A stretch of DNA of 17,924 bases from Nitrospinota bacterium (GCA_018830405.1 JAHJSF010000164.1:1-17924), one strand, 5' to 3'; shown: positions 8,853 to 15,579, counted from the stretch's first letter. Notes: generated from the sequence alone by a model not told the origin. Program-made: numbers and translations.

Positions 8853-9446
8853 TTATTCGCCTATTGCAAACCTGGCAAAACGGTTAATCGATATATTTTC
8901 TCCCAACTTGGCTATATACCTCTTAACCAACTCGTCTATGCTGATATCTTGATCCTTAACATAGGCCTGCTCGGTAAGACATATCTGGTTAAGATACTTG
9001 TCTATCTTGCCGTCCACCATCTTCTGGACGATGTTGTCAGGTTTCCCCGACTCCTTAGCCTGGTGGACATATATTTCTCTCTCTTTATTTATTAGTTCCT
9101 CAGGAACCTCATCCCTCTTGACATAGAGAGGGGATGAGGCTGCTATATGCATGGCCAAGTCATTCAGAAATCCCTGGAAATCATCTGTTTTAGCGACAAA
9201 ATCGGTTTCGCAGTTGACTTCAATCAGCACCCCAACCTTACCCCCCTGGTGGATATAGGAGGCTACGGAACCCTCCGAAGTGGAGCGCCCGGCCTTCTTG
9301 GCAGCCCCGGCTATCCCCTTTTTACGCAGGCAGACTATGGCCTCTTCGATATTTCCGTTTGTCTCCTTAAGGGCCTCTTTGCACTCCATTATGCCGGCCC
9401 CCGATTTTTCTCTTAAGTCCTTTACCATCTCTGCACTAATGCTCAT
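8853..9446 (-). CDS. tsf: Elongation factor Ts
   Basis: EF-Ts exchanges GDP for GTP on EF-Tu in the cytoplasm. At 197 residues it is the short form, as in Thermus, lacking much of the C-terminal region of the 283-residue E. coli protein. The N-terminal UBA-like domain reads MVKDLREKSGAGIMECKEAL (7-26). The TDFVA motif that inserts into EF-Tu is at 81-85, preceded by KVGVLIEVNCE, and DLAMHIAASSP follows. The ATG overlaps the rpsB TAA stop by one base (TAATG), so translation is probably coupled; AAAGGTG within rpsB serves as its ribosome site. The stop TAA is followed 4 bases later by repeat copy 2. Confidence 0.97.
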   Translation of the reverse strand: MSISAEMVKDLREKSGAGIMECKEALKETNGNIEEAIVCLRKKGIAGAAKKAGRSTSEGSVASYIHQGGKVGVLIEVNCETDFVAKTDDFQGFLNDLAMHIAASSPLYVKRDEVPEELINKEREIYVHQAKESGKPDNIVQKMVDGKIDKYLNQICLTEQAYVKDQDISIDELVKRYIAKLGENISINRFARFAIGE

Positions 9447-10474
9447 TACTTGTCACCTTTCTTATCTTCTTTTTTGGTAACAACCTTTTTGGCAATCGTC
9501 TTTTTAGGTGTGGTCTTTGTAGCGGCGGCGGCCTTTTTAACCGGAGCTGCTGACTTTTTGGTAAGTGTCTTTGTAGGAGCGACTGTTTTTACATGCTTCT
9601 CACCCCCCTCTTTGGACTTTTCTTCCTTCTCTTTAGGCTTCAATGTCTTCTTTTGATCATCCTCGGCCTTTTTAGCAGCCGCTACCTTTTCTCTTTCCTT
9701 ATCTTTGGCCTCTTTTATAGCCCTATCCAATTGGGCCTTTTTCTCTTTCTCCTTAGCCTCTTCTTCCTCCTTGGCCTTACGTTTTATTTCGAGAATAGTT
9801 TGTCCCTCAAGAACGGCATTGGCAATTTGGGAGGAGAGATATTGTATGGCCCGGACGGCATCGTCATTGCTGGGGATAACGTAATCTACGTTTTCAGGGT
9901 CGCAGTTTGTGTCGACCATGGCGATAAGCTTAGAACCCATGCGCTGCCCCTCTTGCAGGGCTATTTTCTCTTTTTTGATATCTATAATGAATATAATTTC
10001 CGGTATGGATGTCATATTTTTGATTCCGCCGAAAAACCTATCCAATCTCTCAGCTTCCCTTTCAAGGGTCAAGGCCTCTTTTTTGTGCAGAACTGAGAAG
10101 ACACCGCTCTCTTTCATGGTATCCAGTTCTTTTAAGCGGCCGGTGCTTTTGCAGATGGTGGCGAAATTGGTGAGGGTTCCCCCCAGCCAACGTTTATTTA
10201 TGTAGTACATCCCGCATCGGTTGGCCTCTTCGGCAACTATATCGCGGGCCTGTTTTTTTGTTCCGACGAAGAGAACCTTCTGTCCTTTGGCTACCGCCTC
10301 AGTTACAAACTTAAGGGCGGCATTGGCCAACTTAACGGTCTGGCTAAGGTCTATGATGTAGATTTTGTTACGAGAGCCAAAGATGTATGGTTTCATCTTC
10401 GGGTTCCATCTTTTAGTCTGGTGTCCGAAATGGGCCCCGGCTTCCAACAATTCACGCATGTTTACTTCTTGCAT
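9446..10474 (-). CDS. rpsB: 30S ribosomal protein S2 with long lysine-rich C-terminal tail
   Basis: S2 is a small-subunit protein needed for S1 binding and initiation. The core (about 1-230) carries MRELLEAGAHFGHQTKRWNP and NKRWLGGTLTNF, followed by DPENVDYVIPSNDDAVRAI. I place the start at the ATG 10474-10472, eight codons inside the longest frame. GGAGG lies there with 4-base spacing, and MQEVNMRELLEAG aligns with E. coli MATVSMRDMLKAG. The product is 342 residues, about 100 longer than E. coli S2 (241). The excess is a tail at 231-342: first Glu/Lys/Ala-rich and probably helical (231-295), then Lys/Thr/Ala/Pro-rich and histone H1-like (296-342). The first gene of rpsB-tsf-pyrH-frr, it is preceded by a candidate leader structure. 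The stop TAA overlaps the tsf ATG. Confidence 0.96.
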   Translation of the reverse strand: MQEVNMRELLEAGAHFGHQTKRWNPKMKPYIFGSRNKIYIIDLSQTVKLANAALKFVTEAVAKGQKVLFVGTKKQARDIVAEEANRCGMYYINKRWLGGTLTNFATICKSTGRLKELDTMKESGVFSVLHKKEALTLEREAERLDRFFGGIKNMTSIPEIIFIIDIKKEKIALQEGQRMGSKLIAMVDTNCDPENVDYVIPSNDDAVRAIQYLSSQIANAVLEGQTILEIKRKAKEEEEAKEKEKKAQLDRAIKEAKDKEREKVAAAKKAEDDQKKTLKPKEKEEKSKEGGEKHVKTVAPTKTLTKKSAAPVKKAAAATKTTPKKTIAKKVVTKKEDKKGDK

Positions 10475-10498
10475 ACTACCTCCGTAATGGTTTATCAT

Positions 10499-10559
10499 CC
10501 ACGCGCCTCACCTTTATACCGAAACCTTTGCAGGCACCCTCGGTAAAATCAGCGCGTGG
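10499..10559 (-). promoter_or_regulatory. Candidate S2 autoregulatory leader hairpin upstream of rpsB
   Basis: On the minus strand a perfect 8-bp outer stem CCACGCGC (10559-10552) / GCGCGTGG (10506-10499) encloses a 6-bp inner stem TACCGA (10545-10540) / TCGGTA (10522-10517). The apical loop is GGGTGCCTGCAAAGGTT. The structure starts just downstream of the candidate promoter and ends 25 bases before the true rpsB ATG, close to the GGAGG. S2-binding leaders upstream of rpsB are known in other bacteria. I cannot say whether this matches a described leader class, and binding of S2 here is an inference from position and fold. Confidence 0.5.
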
Positions 10560-10565
10560 GTTAAA

Positions 10566-10595
10566 TTAATAAGCATGGATTTTGCCGCCGAACAA
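10566..10595 (-). promoter_or_regulatory. Candidate promoter for the rpsB-tsf-pyrH-frr operon
   Basis: On the minus strand TTGTTC (10595-10590) and TATTAA (10571-10566) are 18 bases apart. The -10 match is partial. Transcription would start near 10560, exactly at the first base of the leader stem, which makes the assignment more attractive than the hexamers alone. A second good -35 (TTGACA, 10613-10608) has no -10 partner at the right distance. Confidence 0.38.
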
Positions 10596-10799
10596 TCTCC
10601 AATTATCCTTGTCAAAAGGGAGAATGTGGGGGAATACAAATCCATACAACTATTCCCCTCAACAGGTTAAACCTGAGAGGGAAAATGCTACAACAACCCA
10701 TACATTCAAACGCATGTCCGCCTTGGTGTCAAGAAAAATCGTCATGCAAGACAATAGTGGATTATTAAGGGGGGATTGTTGTTGTCTGGCTACCCCTAA
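10596..10799. other. Intergenic region with inverted repeat and possible decayed repeat element
   Basis: There is no gene here. It contains a perfect 8-bp inverted repeat GGGGAATA (10629-10636) / TATTCCCC (10651-10658), a near-palindrome CAGGTTAAACCTG (10663-10675), and CATTCAAACGC (10703-10713), which matches the terminal arm of the repeat family exactly for 11 bases. About 50 bases further on, TTAAGGGGGGATTGTTG resembles the inner palindrome of copies 1 and 2. This may be a degraded fourth copy. No U-rich terminator for the SYLF gene is evident on the minus strand. Confidence 0.35.
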
Positions 10800-11369
10800 T
10801 CAACGGGCTATTCTTGAGATCTTTGAACCTTCCAGTGTTAGGTTATACATTAACCCTTTATTCCCGAAGACAAAGGCTATGATGGGGTCCCTCAGGTTTA
10901 GAGAGTCTACGTTTTTTTCTCCGCCCCACTTTACTACAGTCAAATTTCCATCTACTCCTGCCTTCCAGCCGCTACTGTTTATGAATCCATTTAGGGCGTC
11001 TTCATCTAAAAATATTATTACCATTGATCTTGTTTGCGCGCCTAACTGCAGCCCAATAGAGGCGGAGGCTATATTGTAGTATTCAACCGTTTCCCCTCCT
11101 ATTTGCAGAGCCCCTTCTCCATATTCCCCGCCTACCCAAAAACCGGCTTTGATAACGCTTGGAAAAACCAATACCCCCCTGGCTATTGTCAGCAGATCGC
11201 TCCCTGCGGGGACTTCATGGATGAAACGTTTCAGGGTGGCTTCAACGTTGATATCAATTTCATAGGCCTCAGCGGCGGAAGTTGTTTTTGGGAATGAAAA
11301 CCAGACTACGGTAAAAAGCGCTGTCAGAGCCAGAAATGATAGTAATAATCGATACTTGGCGGATTTCAT
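10800..11369 (-). CDS. Secreted SYLF (Ysc84-like) domain protein, copy A
   Basis: The product is 189 residues with an N-terminal signal peptide: basic MKSAKYR, a hydrophobic stretch at about 8-24 and a likely cleavage near TTSA/A at 32-33. It should be periplasmic or exported. The remainder is a SYLF/Ysc84 domain, with RGVLVFPSVIKAGFWVGGEY, GLQLGAQTRSMVIIFL, SGWKAGVDGN and the terminal FGNKGLMYNLTLEGSKI. The eukaryotic members bind phosphoinositides and actin. The role of bacterial exported members is poorly known, often suggested to be lipid-related, so I give no function. AAGGAG lies 6 bases before the ATG. It is about 60% identical by eye to the next gene upstream, evidence of tandem duplication. 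The stop is TGA. Confidence 0.9.
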   Translation of the reverse strand: MKSAKYRLLLSFLALTALFTVVWFSFPKTTSAAEAYEIDINVEATLKRFIHEVPAGSDLLTIARGVLVFPSVIKAGFWVGGEYGEGALQIGGETVEYYNIASASIGLQLGAQTRSMVIIFLDEDALNGFINSSGWKAGVDGNLTVVKWGGEKNVDSLNLRDPIIAFVFGNKGLMYNLTLEGSKISRIAR

Positions 11370-11401
11370 CTTCTACTCCTTCATCATCTGTGGTTGCAAT
11401 A

Positions 11402-11458
11402 TGCTCAATGGTAAAACAGGGTGTCTTGGGGGGAATAAGCATTCAATACCATTGAGCA
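11402..11458. repeat. Perfect 12-bp inverted repeat between the two SYLF genes
   Basis: TGCTCAATGGTA (11402-11413) and TACCATTGAGCA (11447-11458) are exact reverse complements 33 bases apart, starting 33 bases upstream of the copy A start codon (11369). No run of T follows on the minus strand, so it does not look like an intrinsic terminator. It could be an operator or a leader stem. Nearer the copy B stop, ATTTCCCTATG (11480-11490) and CATAAGGGAAT (11513-11523) form a second, imperfect stem on the minus strand. The remainder of the 164-base gap shows nothing more. Confidence 0.6.
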
Positions 11459-11533
11459 CCTCTTGAAAGGATAGCAAACATATTTCCCTATGTGAAGTAA
11501 AAGATATGGCAGCCATAAGGGAATTAGACCTAA

Positions 11534-12103
11534 TCAGCGGATTATTTTTGTAAACTTGGACCCCTCTATTGTCAGGTTATACATTAATCCTTTATTCCCG
11601 AAAACAAAACCTACGATAGGGTCCTGTATGTTTAGCGAATCTACGCTTTGGCCGCTCCCCCATTCAACCACAGCTACCGCTCCGTCTACCCCGGCTTTCC
11701 AACCTTCGGCTTTTCTAAAGTCACGAAGAGATTCTTCAGTTAGAAATAATAAAATTACCGATTTTGATTGCGCCCCAAGCTGGAAACCTACTGAGGCGGC
11801 GGCCGTGCTGTAATAGGCTACAGTTTTGCCGCCGATTCGCAGAGCCCCTTCTCCATACTCCCCACCGATGCCGATACCGGCCTTGATAACGCTTGGAAAA
11901 ATCAAAACCCCTTTTGATTTGGCCATTAGTTCTGAGCCCCCCGGCACCTTTTTTCTAAAAAGTTTCAATGTTGCATCAGCCTTGATATTAATCTCATCGG
12001 CCGAGGCGGCCTGGCTGCTTTGAGGGCAAACGAGGGGAAACAGGGAGAAAAAAATGATAAAAATCGATATCTTTAAGAGTGATTTTTGTCTAATGAAATT
12101 CAT
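11534..12103 (-). CDS. Secreted SYLF (Ysc84-like) domain protein, copy B
   Basis: This is the tandem paralogue of the gene at 10800-11369, with exactly the same 189-residue length. The signal peptide is MNFIRQK followed by a hydrophobic run of Ile/Phe/Leu, with cleavage probably near QAASA (31-35). Cys26 is preceded by Val rather than Gly, Ala or Ser, so a lipoprotein signal is unlikely. SYLF landmarks are KGVLIFPSVIKAGIGIGGEY, GFQLGAQSKSVILLFL, EGWKAGVDGAVAVVEW and FGNKGLMYNLTIEGSKF. The signal peptides of the two copies have diverged while the domains stay close, arguing for retained function. AGGAGG stands 5 bases before the ATG. This copy is transcribed first; copy A could be read from the same transcript or from its own promoter. 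Confidence 0.9.
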   Translation of the reverse strand: MNFIRQKSLLKISIFIIFFSLFPLVCPQSSQAASADEINIKADATLKLFRKKVPGGSELMAKSKGVLIFPSVIKAGIGIGGEYGEGALRIGGKTVAYYSTAAASVGFQLGAQSKSVILLFLTEESLRDFRKAEGWKAGVDGAVAVVEWGSGQSVDSLNIQDPIVGFVFGNKGLMYNLTIEGSKFTKIIR

Positions 12104-12216
12104 TACAGCCTCCTGATATAATTATGAAACGTGTTTATTCTGCAACCCTTGGCAGCTTGCCGGTGTTTTTCGTACGTTCATATTCTATAGCAATTTCTCC
12201 CCATTATGTAATTTAC

Positions 12217-12245
12217 TTGCCCTTGTAGAATGGTCAAAATAACTT
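12217..12245 (+). promoter_or_regulatory. Weak candidate promoter on the plus strand
   Basis: TTGCCC (12217-12222) and TAACTT (12240-12245) are 17 bases apart on the plus strand, ahead of the hairpin cluster and the 61-codon ORF. The -10 match is poor (3 of 6). It is listed only because a ribosome site, an ORF, hairpins and a T-run follow in order. Confidence 0.2.
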
Positions 12246-12273
12246 ACCCCCCACTTGTTTTAACGGGAGGTAA
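12244..12273. repeat. Hairpin enclosing a Shine-Dalgarno-like sequence
   Basis: TTACCCCCC (12244-12252) pairs with GGGAGGTAA (12265-12273), nine positions with one C/A mismatch, across a 12-base loop. On the plus strand its 3' arm contains GGGAGG, the ribosome site of the candidate small ORF, so folding would mask it. On the minus strand the same stem is followed by GTTATTTTG and might act as a weak end for the histidine kinase transcript. Confidence 0.4.
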
Positions 12274-12278
12274 AAAAT

Positions 12279-12464
12279 GTGAGACTCAGGCCAAAACTGC
12301 TTGATGCCAAGGGGCCGGTAGCGCTTTGGAGAGAAGGTCTGCCGTCCAAAAATGGTTTGGGGGGCAGAATAGGGGGTATAAAAATCACCCCCGGTTGGTT
12401 CGATTTAAAGATAGCGGTAATTCCGAAGGATATATCAACGAATATCTGTAGCAGGTTTTTTTAG
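12279..12464 (+). CDS. Possible small protein, 61 codons, unrecognised
   Basis: GTG at 12279 is preceded by GGGAGG (12265-12270) at 8-base spacing, a strong ribosome site. An ATG one base earlier is followed directly by TGA. The frame gives a basic 61-residue peptide (MRLRPKLLDAKGP... ending TNICSRFF) with glycines in the middle (GLGGRIGGIKI) and no signal or membrane segment. I recognise no family. The segment also folds into hairpins (12339-12367 and 12372-12392) and ends in seven T (12456-12462), so a structured non-coding RNA is an equal alternative, and chance remains possible. The gap 12104-12278 otherwise holds only the copy B ribosome site. Confidence 0.25.
   Translation: MRLRPKLLDAKGPVALWREGLPSKNGLGGRIGGIKITPGWFDLKIAVIPKDISTNICSRFF
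12339..12392. repeat. Two adjacent hairpins
   Basis: CTGCC-GT-CCAAA (12339-12350) pairs with TTTGG-GG-GGCAG (12356-12367), giving two perfect 5-bp blocks around a small internal loop. Four bases later GGGGGT (12372-12377) pairs with ACCCCC (12387-12392). Both lie within the candidate small ORF or RNA. Confidence 0.4.
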
Positions 12465-12467
12465 AAG

Positions 12468-12510
12468 GGTAATCCAATCGGGAGATGTCTCCTGCCGATT
12501 AGATTATCCC
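12468..12510. repeat. Long hairpin overlapping the histidine kinase stop codon
   Basis: GGGTAATC-C-AATCGG-GAGA pairs with TCTC-CTG-CCGATT-A-GATTA-T-CCC across a 2-base loop (86-87 of the 12400 block), about 18 base pairs with a few bulges. It includes the last codons and the stop (12506-12504) of the kinase on the minus strand. No T-run follows on either side, so it is not a textbook intrinsic terminator, but it could protect the 3' end of the mRNA. Confidence 0.55.
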
Positions 12511-15134
12511 TTGTCCAAAACATTTCTTATGGTGGCGGCCAAGGTACTTCGGCTGACCGGTTTCATGATCAGGGCCCTAATGTTCAGATCTTTTGTCTCA
12601 TCTTCCGAAATTTTGGAATTGTACCCTGTATTAATTATTATGGGGAGTTTCGGTCTTATATTTAAGACCAGTTTGGCCAGTTCAACCCCTGTCATGGCTG
12701 GCATTGTCTGGTCGGTAATCAAAAGGTCGTACCCTTCAGGATTGTCCTTGAATAACTCCAACGCCTTGGAACTGCTCGTTGTGCCGGTTACCTTATACCC
12801 CAACTTTTGGAGAGATGTTTTGTAGAGGCCGACTATTATCTCCTCATCATCTACAATGAGTATCCGTTCGCCCCCTCCTCTAATCTCCTCTTTATTCTCA
12901 ATCTTTAGGGACTCTTCGGCGTCTATTACCGGTAGGAAAATATGGAAGGCCGACCCCTTTCCGACCTTTGTATCTACGCGAATGAGGCCATTATACTCAT
13001 CCACTATCCCCTTAACCATTGATAGCCCAAGCCCGGTGCCCTTTCCCAATTTTTTAGTGGTGAAGTAGGGCTCAAATATATGGTCTAATATCGAGCTGTT
13101 TATCCCCCGCCCATTATCACTCACGGTGAGCTCAACGAATGGGCCCGGGGGTATTTTAGGATTCCCTATCTCCTCCTTGGATAGTTCGGTCCGGTTCAGC
13201 TTTACCCTTATTATCCCAACCTCTCCCTCCATCGCCTGGGCGGAGTTGGCGCATAGATTTACAAGTATCTGCTATATCTTGGTGGGGTCGGCCACAATTG
13301 TTCCGCACGAACTTTCAATATCCTTCTGGATATCAATGGTGGTTGGGATAGAGGAACGGAGCAGTTTTAGCGATTCTGTTATGATAAATTTCGGGTCTAT
13401 AGGGCCATACTGCTCCCCTTTTGCCCTACGGCTGAAGGTTAGAATCTGTTTGACCAGTGCCCTGGCCTGTTCGCTCCCCTGTTGAATCTTTTCGAGGTAT
13501 TCTCTTGGTTCCTCCGGTGTCTGAGCCTTGTTGTGGAAATCGGCTAAAAGCTCGGTATAACCCATTATTACCGAGAGCATATTATTAAAATCATGGGCAA
13601 TCCCCCCGGCCAGGGTGCCGATGGCCTCCATCTTTCTCGCTTGGTAGAGGTCTTCTTCCAATTGTATGTTTTGGGTTACATCCTTGGCCGAGTGGACAAA
13701 CGATTCAAGGTCGAAATTTTCATCGAATACGGGGGCAATCGACACCTTAAAGGTTTTCCCCAACTTTTCCTGAGAAATTACTGTTTCTTGGTGGAGGAGG
13801 TCTTCCCTGTCTTTTACGAGGGGACATTCGGGGCAAATTTTTAGGTCGGCATTAAACAACTCATAACAGAATCGGCCTATAAGGTCCTCCTCTTTGGCCC
13901 CAAACATGGCACAGGCGGCGCTATTGGCCCTCAGAATACGCATATCCTTATCTTGTATGGTAATAATGTCCCTAATGGCGTTGAACGACTTTTCCCATTC
14001 CCTTTTAGACTTATTTAACCTCTTCTCGGCCTCCGCCTTTTCCGTTACATCTTGGAATACAAGGACTGCCCCTATACACTCCCCTCGGCTGTCGATTATT
14101 GGAGCCCCGCTATCGGCTATCGGATATTCCTTCCCGCTTCTGGAGATCAGGGCGGTATGGTTGGCCAGACCGACAATATACTTCTTCTTTAAGACCTCCT
14201 GTATCGGGTTTGTAACCGGTCGGCGGGTCTTCTCATTTACTATATGGAAGACTTCTCCGATATTCTTTCCAAGGGCCTCTTCCGCCGTCCAACCGGTAAG
14301 GCTTGAGGCCACGGGGTTAAGGTAGGTAACCCTGCCCGTTGTATCGGTGGAGATAAGGGCGTCCCCCATGGAGCGCATTGTTGTGCGCAGCCACTGCTCC
14401 TTTGTCTGGGCGTCCCTTTTGGCCTCTTCAATCTTCTCGTAGTGGTGGGCTCTGGTCTTCTCAAAGAGGTAAAAGAGGGTTATCAGGACGGCAAATAGGA
14501 GAAGATAGGTAAAAAATATTATATTCACCGTGGAGTCAAAACCTGAGACCTTATCGCTGATGAGCTGGTGTATCCTTACATCTATTGCCTCTATGGAGGC
14601 GATAAGTTCTTGAGAGATGTTATCGTACCGAGCCCGCAAATTAGGGGGGAACTCTTTCTTATCGGTTAGGCTATCCTCCAACTTTTCAGTAATTTCTTTC
14701 AGCTTGGCTACCTGTATCCGAAGGGGGGCGATATCTTTCCGAAGTATCGGGTCATCTGTCTTTTCGATAGTAAGTTTTTTTACGCGACCCCCATCAAGGA
14801 GGGCCTTTAAATACGACTCACTATTTTCCAGACCCTTATATATCTTCTCTATCTTAAGTAGTCTGTTTTCTAAATCATAATCATCCTGCCTGCCGGTAGC
14901 AGGCTGAACAGATTGGGTGAACATCAGATGGGCATTTGATATCTCATACTTTATCTCTGTCAGGCCACCGATCAGGGGGGCATCTCTGCTTATAAGGCGT
15001 TTACCGAGACTGAATTGATAGTAGACACAGTAGAGCATTATGACCATTATTATGGCCAAAAGGGGGTAGATTCTGCGGTAGCGGTAGGTCTCTTTTGCTT
15101 CGTCTCTGGTTTTAAGGAAATCGCTTAGCGGCAT
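12504..15134 (-). pseudogene. Hybrid PAS histidine kinase with C-terminal receiver, interrupted by an in-frame TAG
   Basis: This is a membrane sensor kinase of 876 codon positions whose frame is intact except for one amber codon at 13274-13272 (position 621). In order: TM1 at 22-40; an extracytoplasmic helical region; TM2 at 203-225; PAS 1 (about 246-366); PAS 2 (about 378-488) with C423, C434 and C437; a HisKA domain with GGIAHDFNN and phosphoacceptor His514. The interrupted N-box reads ADPTKI-stop-QILVNLCANSAQAM. The G1 box DNGRG, FEPYFTTK and GKGTGLGLS follow, and then a receiver with VDDE, acceptor Asp808 (LLITD) and Lys858 (IMKP). The downstream half has an ATG at 13232 but no ribosome site. 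No further decay is visible, so a very recent mutation, sequencing error or stop read-through are all possible. Truncation would remove ATP binding and the receiver. GAGG sits 8 bases before the start. Confidence 0.85.
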
Positions 15135-15191
15135 ATTTAAATCCTCGGTTATCTTTACAAAGGTTCTATGCTTAATGAGAAGCTACGCTTC

Positions 15192-15220
15192 AAAATATCG
15201 GAATTTTCCCCTATTATCAA
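15192..15220 (-). promoter_or_regulatory. Sigma70-type promoter for the histidine kinase
   Basis: On the minus strand TTGATA (15220-15215, five of six) and TATTTT (15197-15192, four of six) are 17 bases apart. Transcription would start near 15185, about 50 bases upstream of the kinase ATG at 15134. It is divergent from the cob promoter, whose -35 is 34 bases away. Confidence 0.55.
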
Positions 15221-15253
15221 CTATCTTTTAAGAATGGTTATTTTTTATATCCT

Positions 15254-15282
15254 TTGACAAGTTGCTCCCCCTTTTATATCAT
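15254..15282 (+). promoter_or_regulatory. Sigma70-type promoter for the cob operon
   Basis: A perfect TTGACA (15254-15259) and TATCAT (15277-15282, five of six) are separated by exactly 17 bases. Initiation about 7 bases downstream places the start at the first pairing base of the cobalamin riboswitch (15290), which strongly supports the assignment. Confidence 0.8.
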
Positions 15283-15289
15283 CACAGAT

Positions 15290-15450
15290 ATTGTAAGTCC
15301 TCTGAGGAGGATAAGAGGGAAGACGGTGTAACCCCGTCGCGGACCCGCCGCTGTAACCGAGGACGAAAACCGCCTATCGCCAATGTCTCTTGAGGGATGT
15401 GAAGGCGCGGTTAGTAGAATGATTCGGGAGCCAGAATACCTGCTTATAAT
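15290..15450 (+). ncRNA. Cobalamin (adenosylcobalamin) riboswitch
   Basis: The aptamer shows the conserved blocks in order: AAGAGGGAA (15314-15322), CGGTGTAACCCCGTCGCGG, CCCGCCGCTGTAACCGAGGA (about 15345-15364) and the B12 box AGCCAGAATACCTGC (15429-15443). Closing stem P1 is visible as ATTGTAAG (15290-15297) pairing with CTTATAAT (15443-15450) with one G-U. It is followed by a long hairpin and an intrinsic terminator ahead of cobU, so control is most likely by premature termination when adenosylcobalamin is bound. It should govern the whole cobU-cobT-cobS transcript. Confidence 0.95.
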
Positions 15451-15452
15451 GG

Positions 15453-15498
15453 AACTCTATATTTTGTGGAACCCCGTGGCTGAGGGTTTTATAGAGTT
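15453..15498 (+). promoter_or_regulatory. Hairpin between riboswitch aptamer and terminator
   Basis: AACTCTATA (15453-15461) pairs perfectly with TATAGAGTT (15490-15498), and inside it AACCC (15470-15474) pairs with GGGTT (15484-15488). It starts 3 bases after P1. It probably belongs to the expression platform, but I cannot show a clean antiterminator alternative by eye; CCCCG at 15472-15476 is complementary to CGGGG of the terminator. Confidence 0.55.
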
Positions 15499-15519
15499 AT
15501 TATTGAGGATTAAATACGG

Positions 15520-15557
15520 AATCCCCGAGCATATTGATTATGCGCGGGGATTTTTTT
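15520..15557 (+). terminator. Intrinsic terminator of the cobalamin riboswitch
   Basis: AATCCCCG (15520-15527) pairs with CGGGGATT (15545-15552). After one mismatch GCATA (15529-15533) pairs with TATGC (15539-15543) around loop TTGAT. A run of seven T ends at 15557. It stands 22 bases before the cobU start codon and is the likely off-switch of the operon. Confidence 0.9.
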
Positions 15558-15579
15558 GTTTAAAAATAGGAGGGCTCCG

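Noticed and set aside
10475-10498. Upstream ATG at 10498 as the rpsB start
   Set aside because: The ATG at 10474 has GGAGG at correct spacing and gives the family-typical N-terminus; the upstream one abuts the leader stem and would place GGAGG inside the coding region.
10582-11079. 165-codon plus-strand ORF over the SYLF copy A region
   Set aside because: It is the antisense shadow of a well-supported gene; the paralogous region gives a similar shadow, explaining its length.
12504-13232. The C-terminal half of the kinase as an independent response-regulator gene
   Set aside because: It starts within the ATP-binding domain, has no ribosome site and is in frame with the upstream part, so it is the remainder of the interrupted kinase.
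13272-13274. Amber codon as evidence of a changed genetic code or pyrrolysine
   Set aside because: smc and cobU end in TAG at their normal family lengths, so TAG is an ordinary stop here; no pyl genes are in the window.
15556-15579. TTG at 15556 as the cobU start
   Set aside because: It lies in the T-run of the intrinsic terminator with no ribosome site; the GTG at 15580 has AGGAGG and gives the expected N-terminus.
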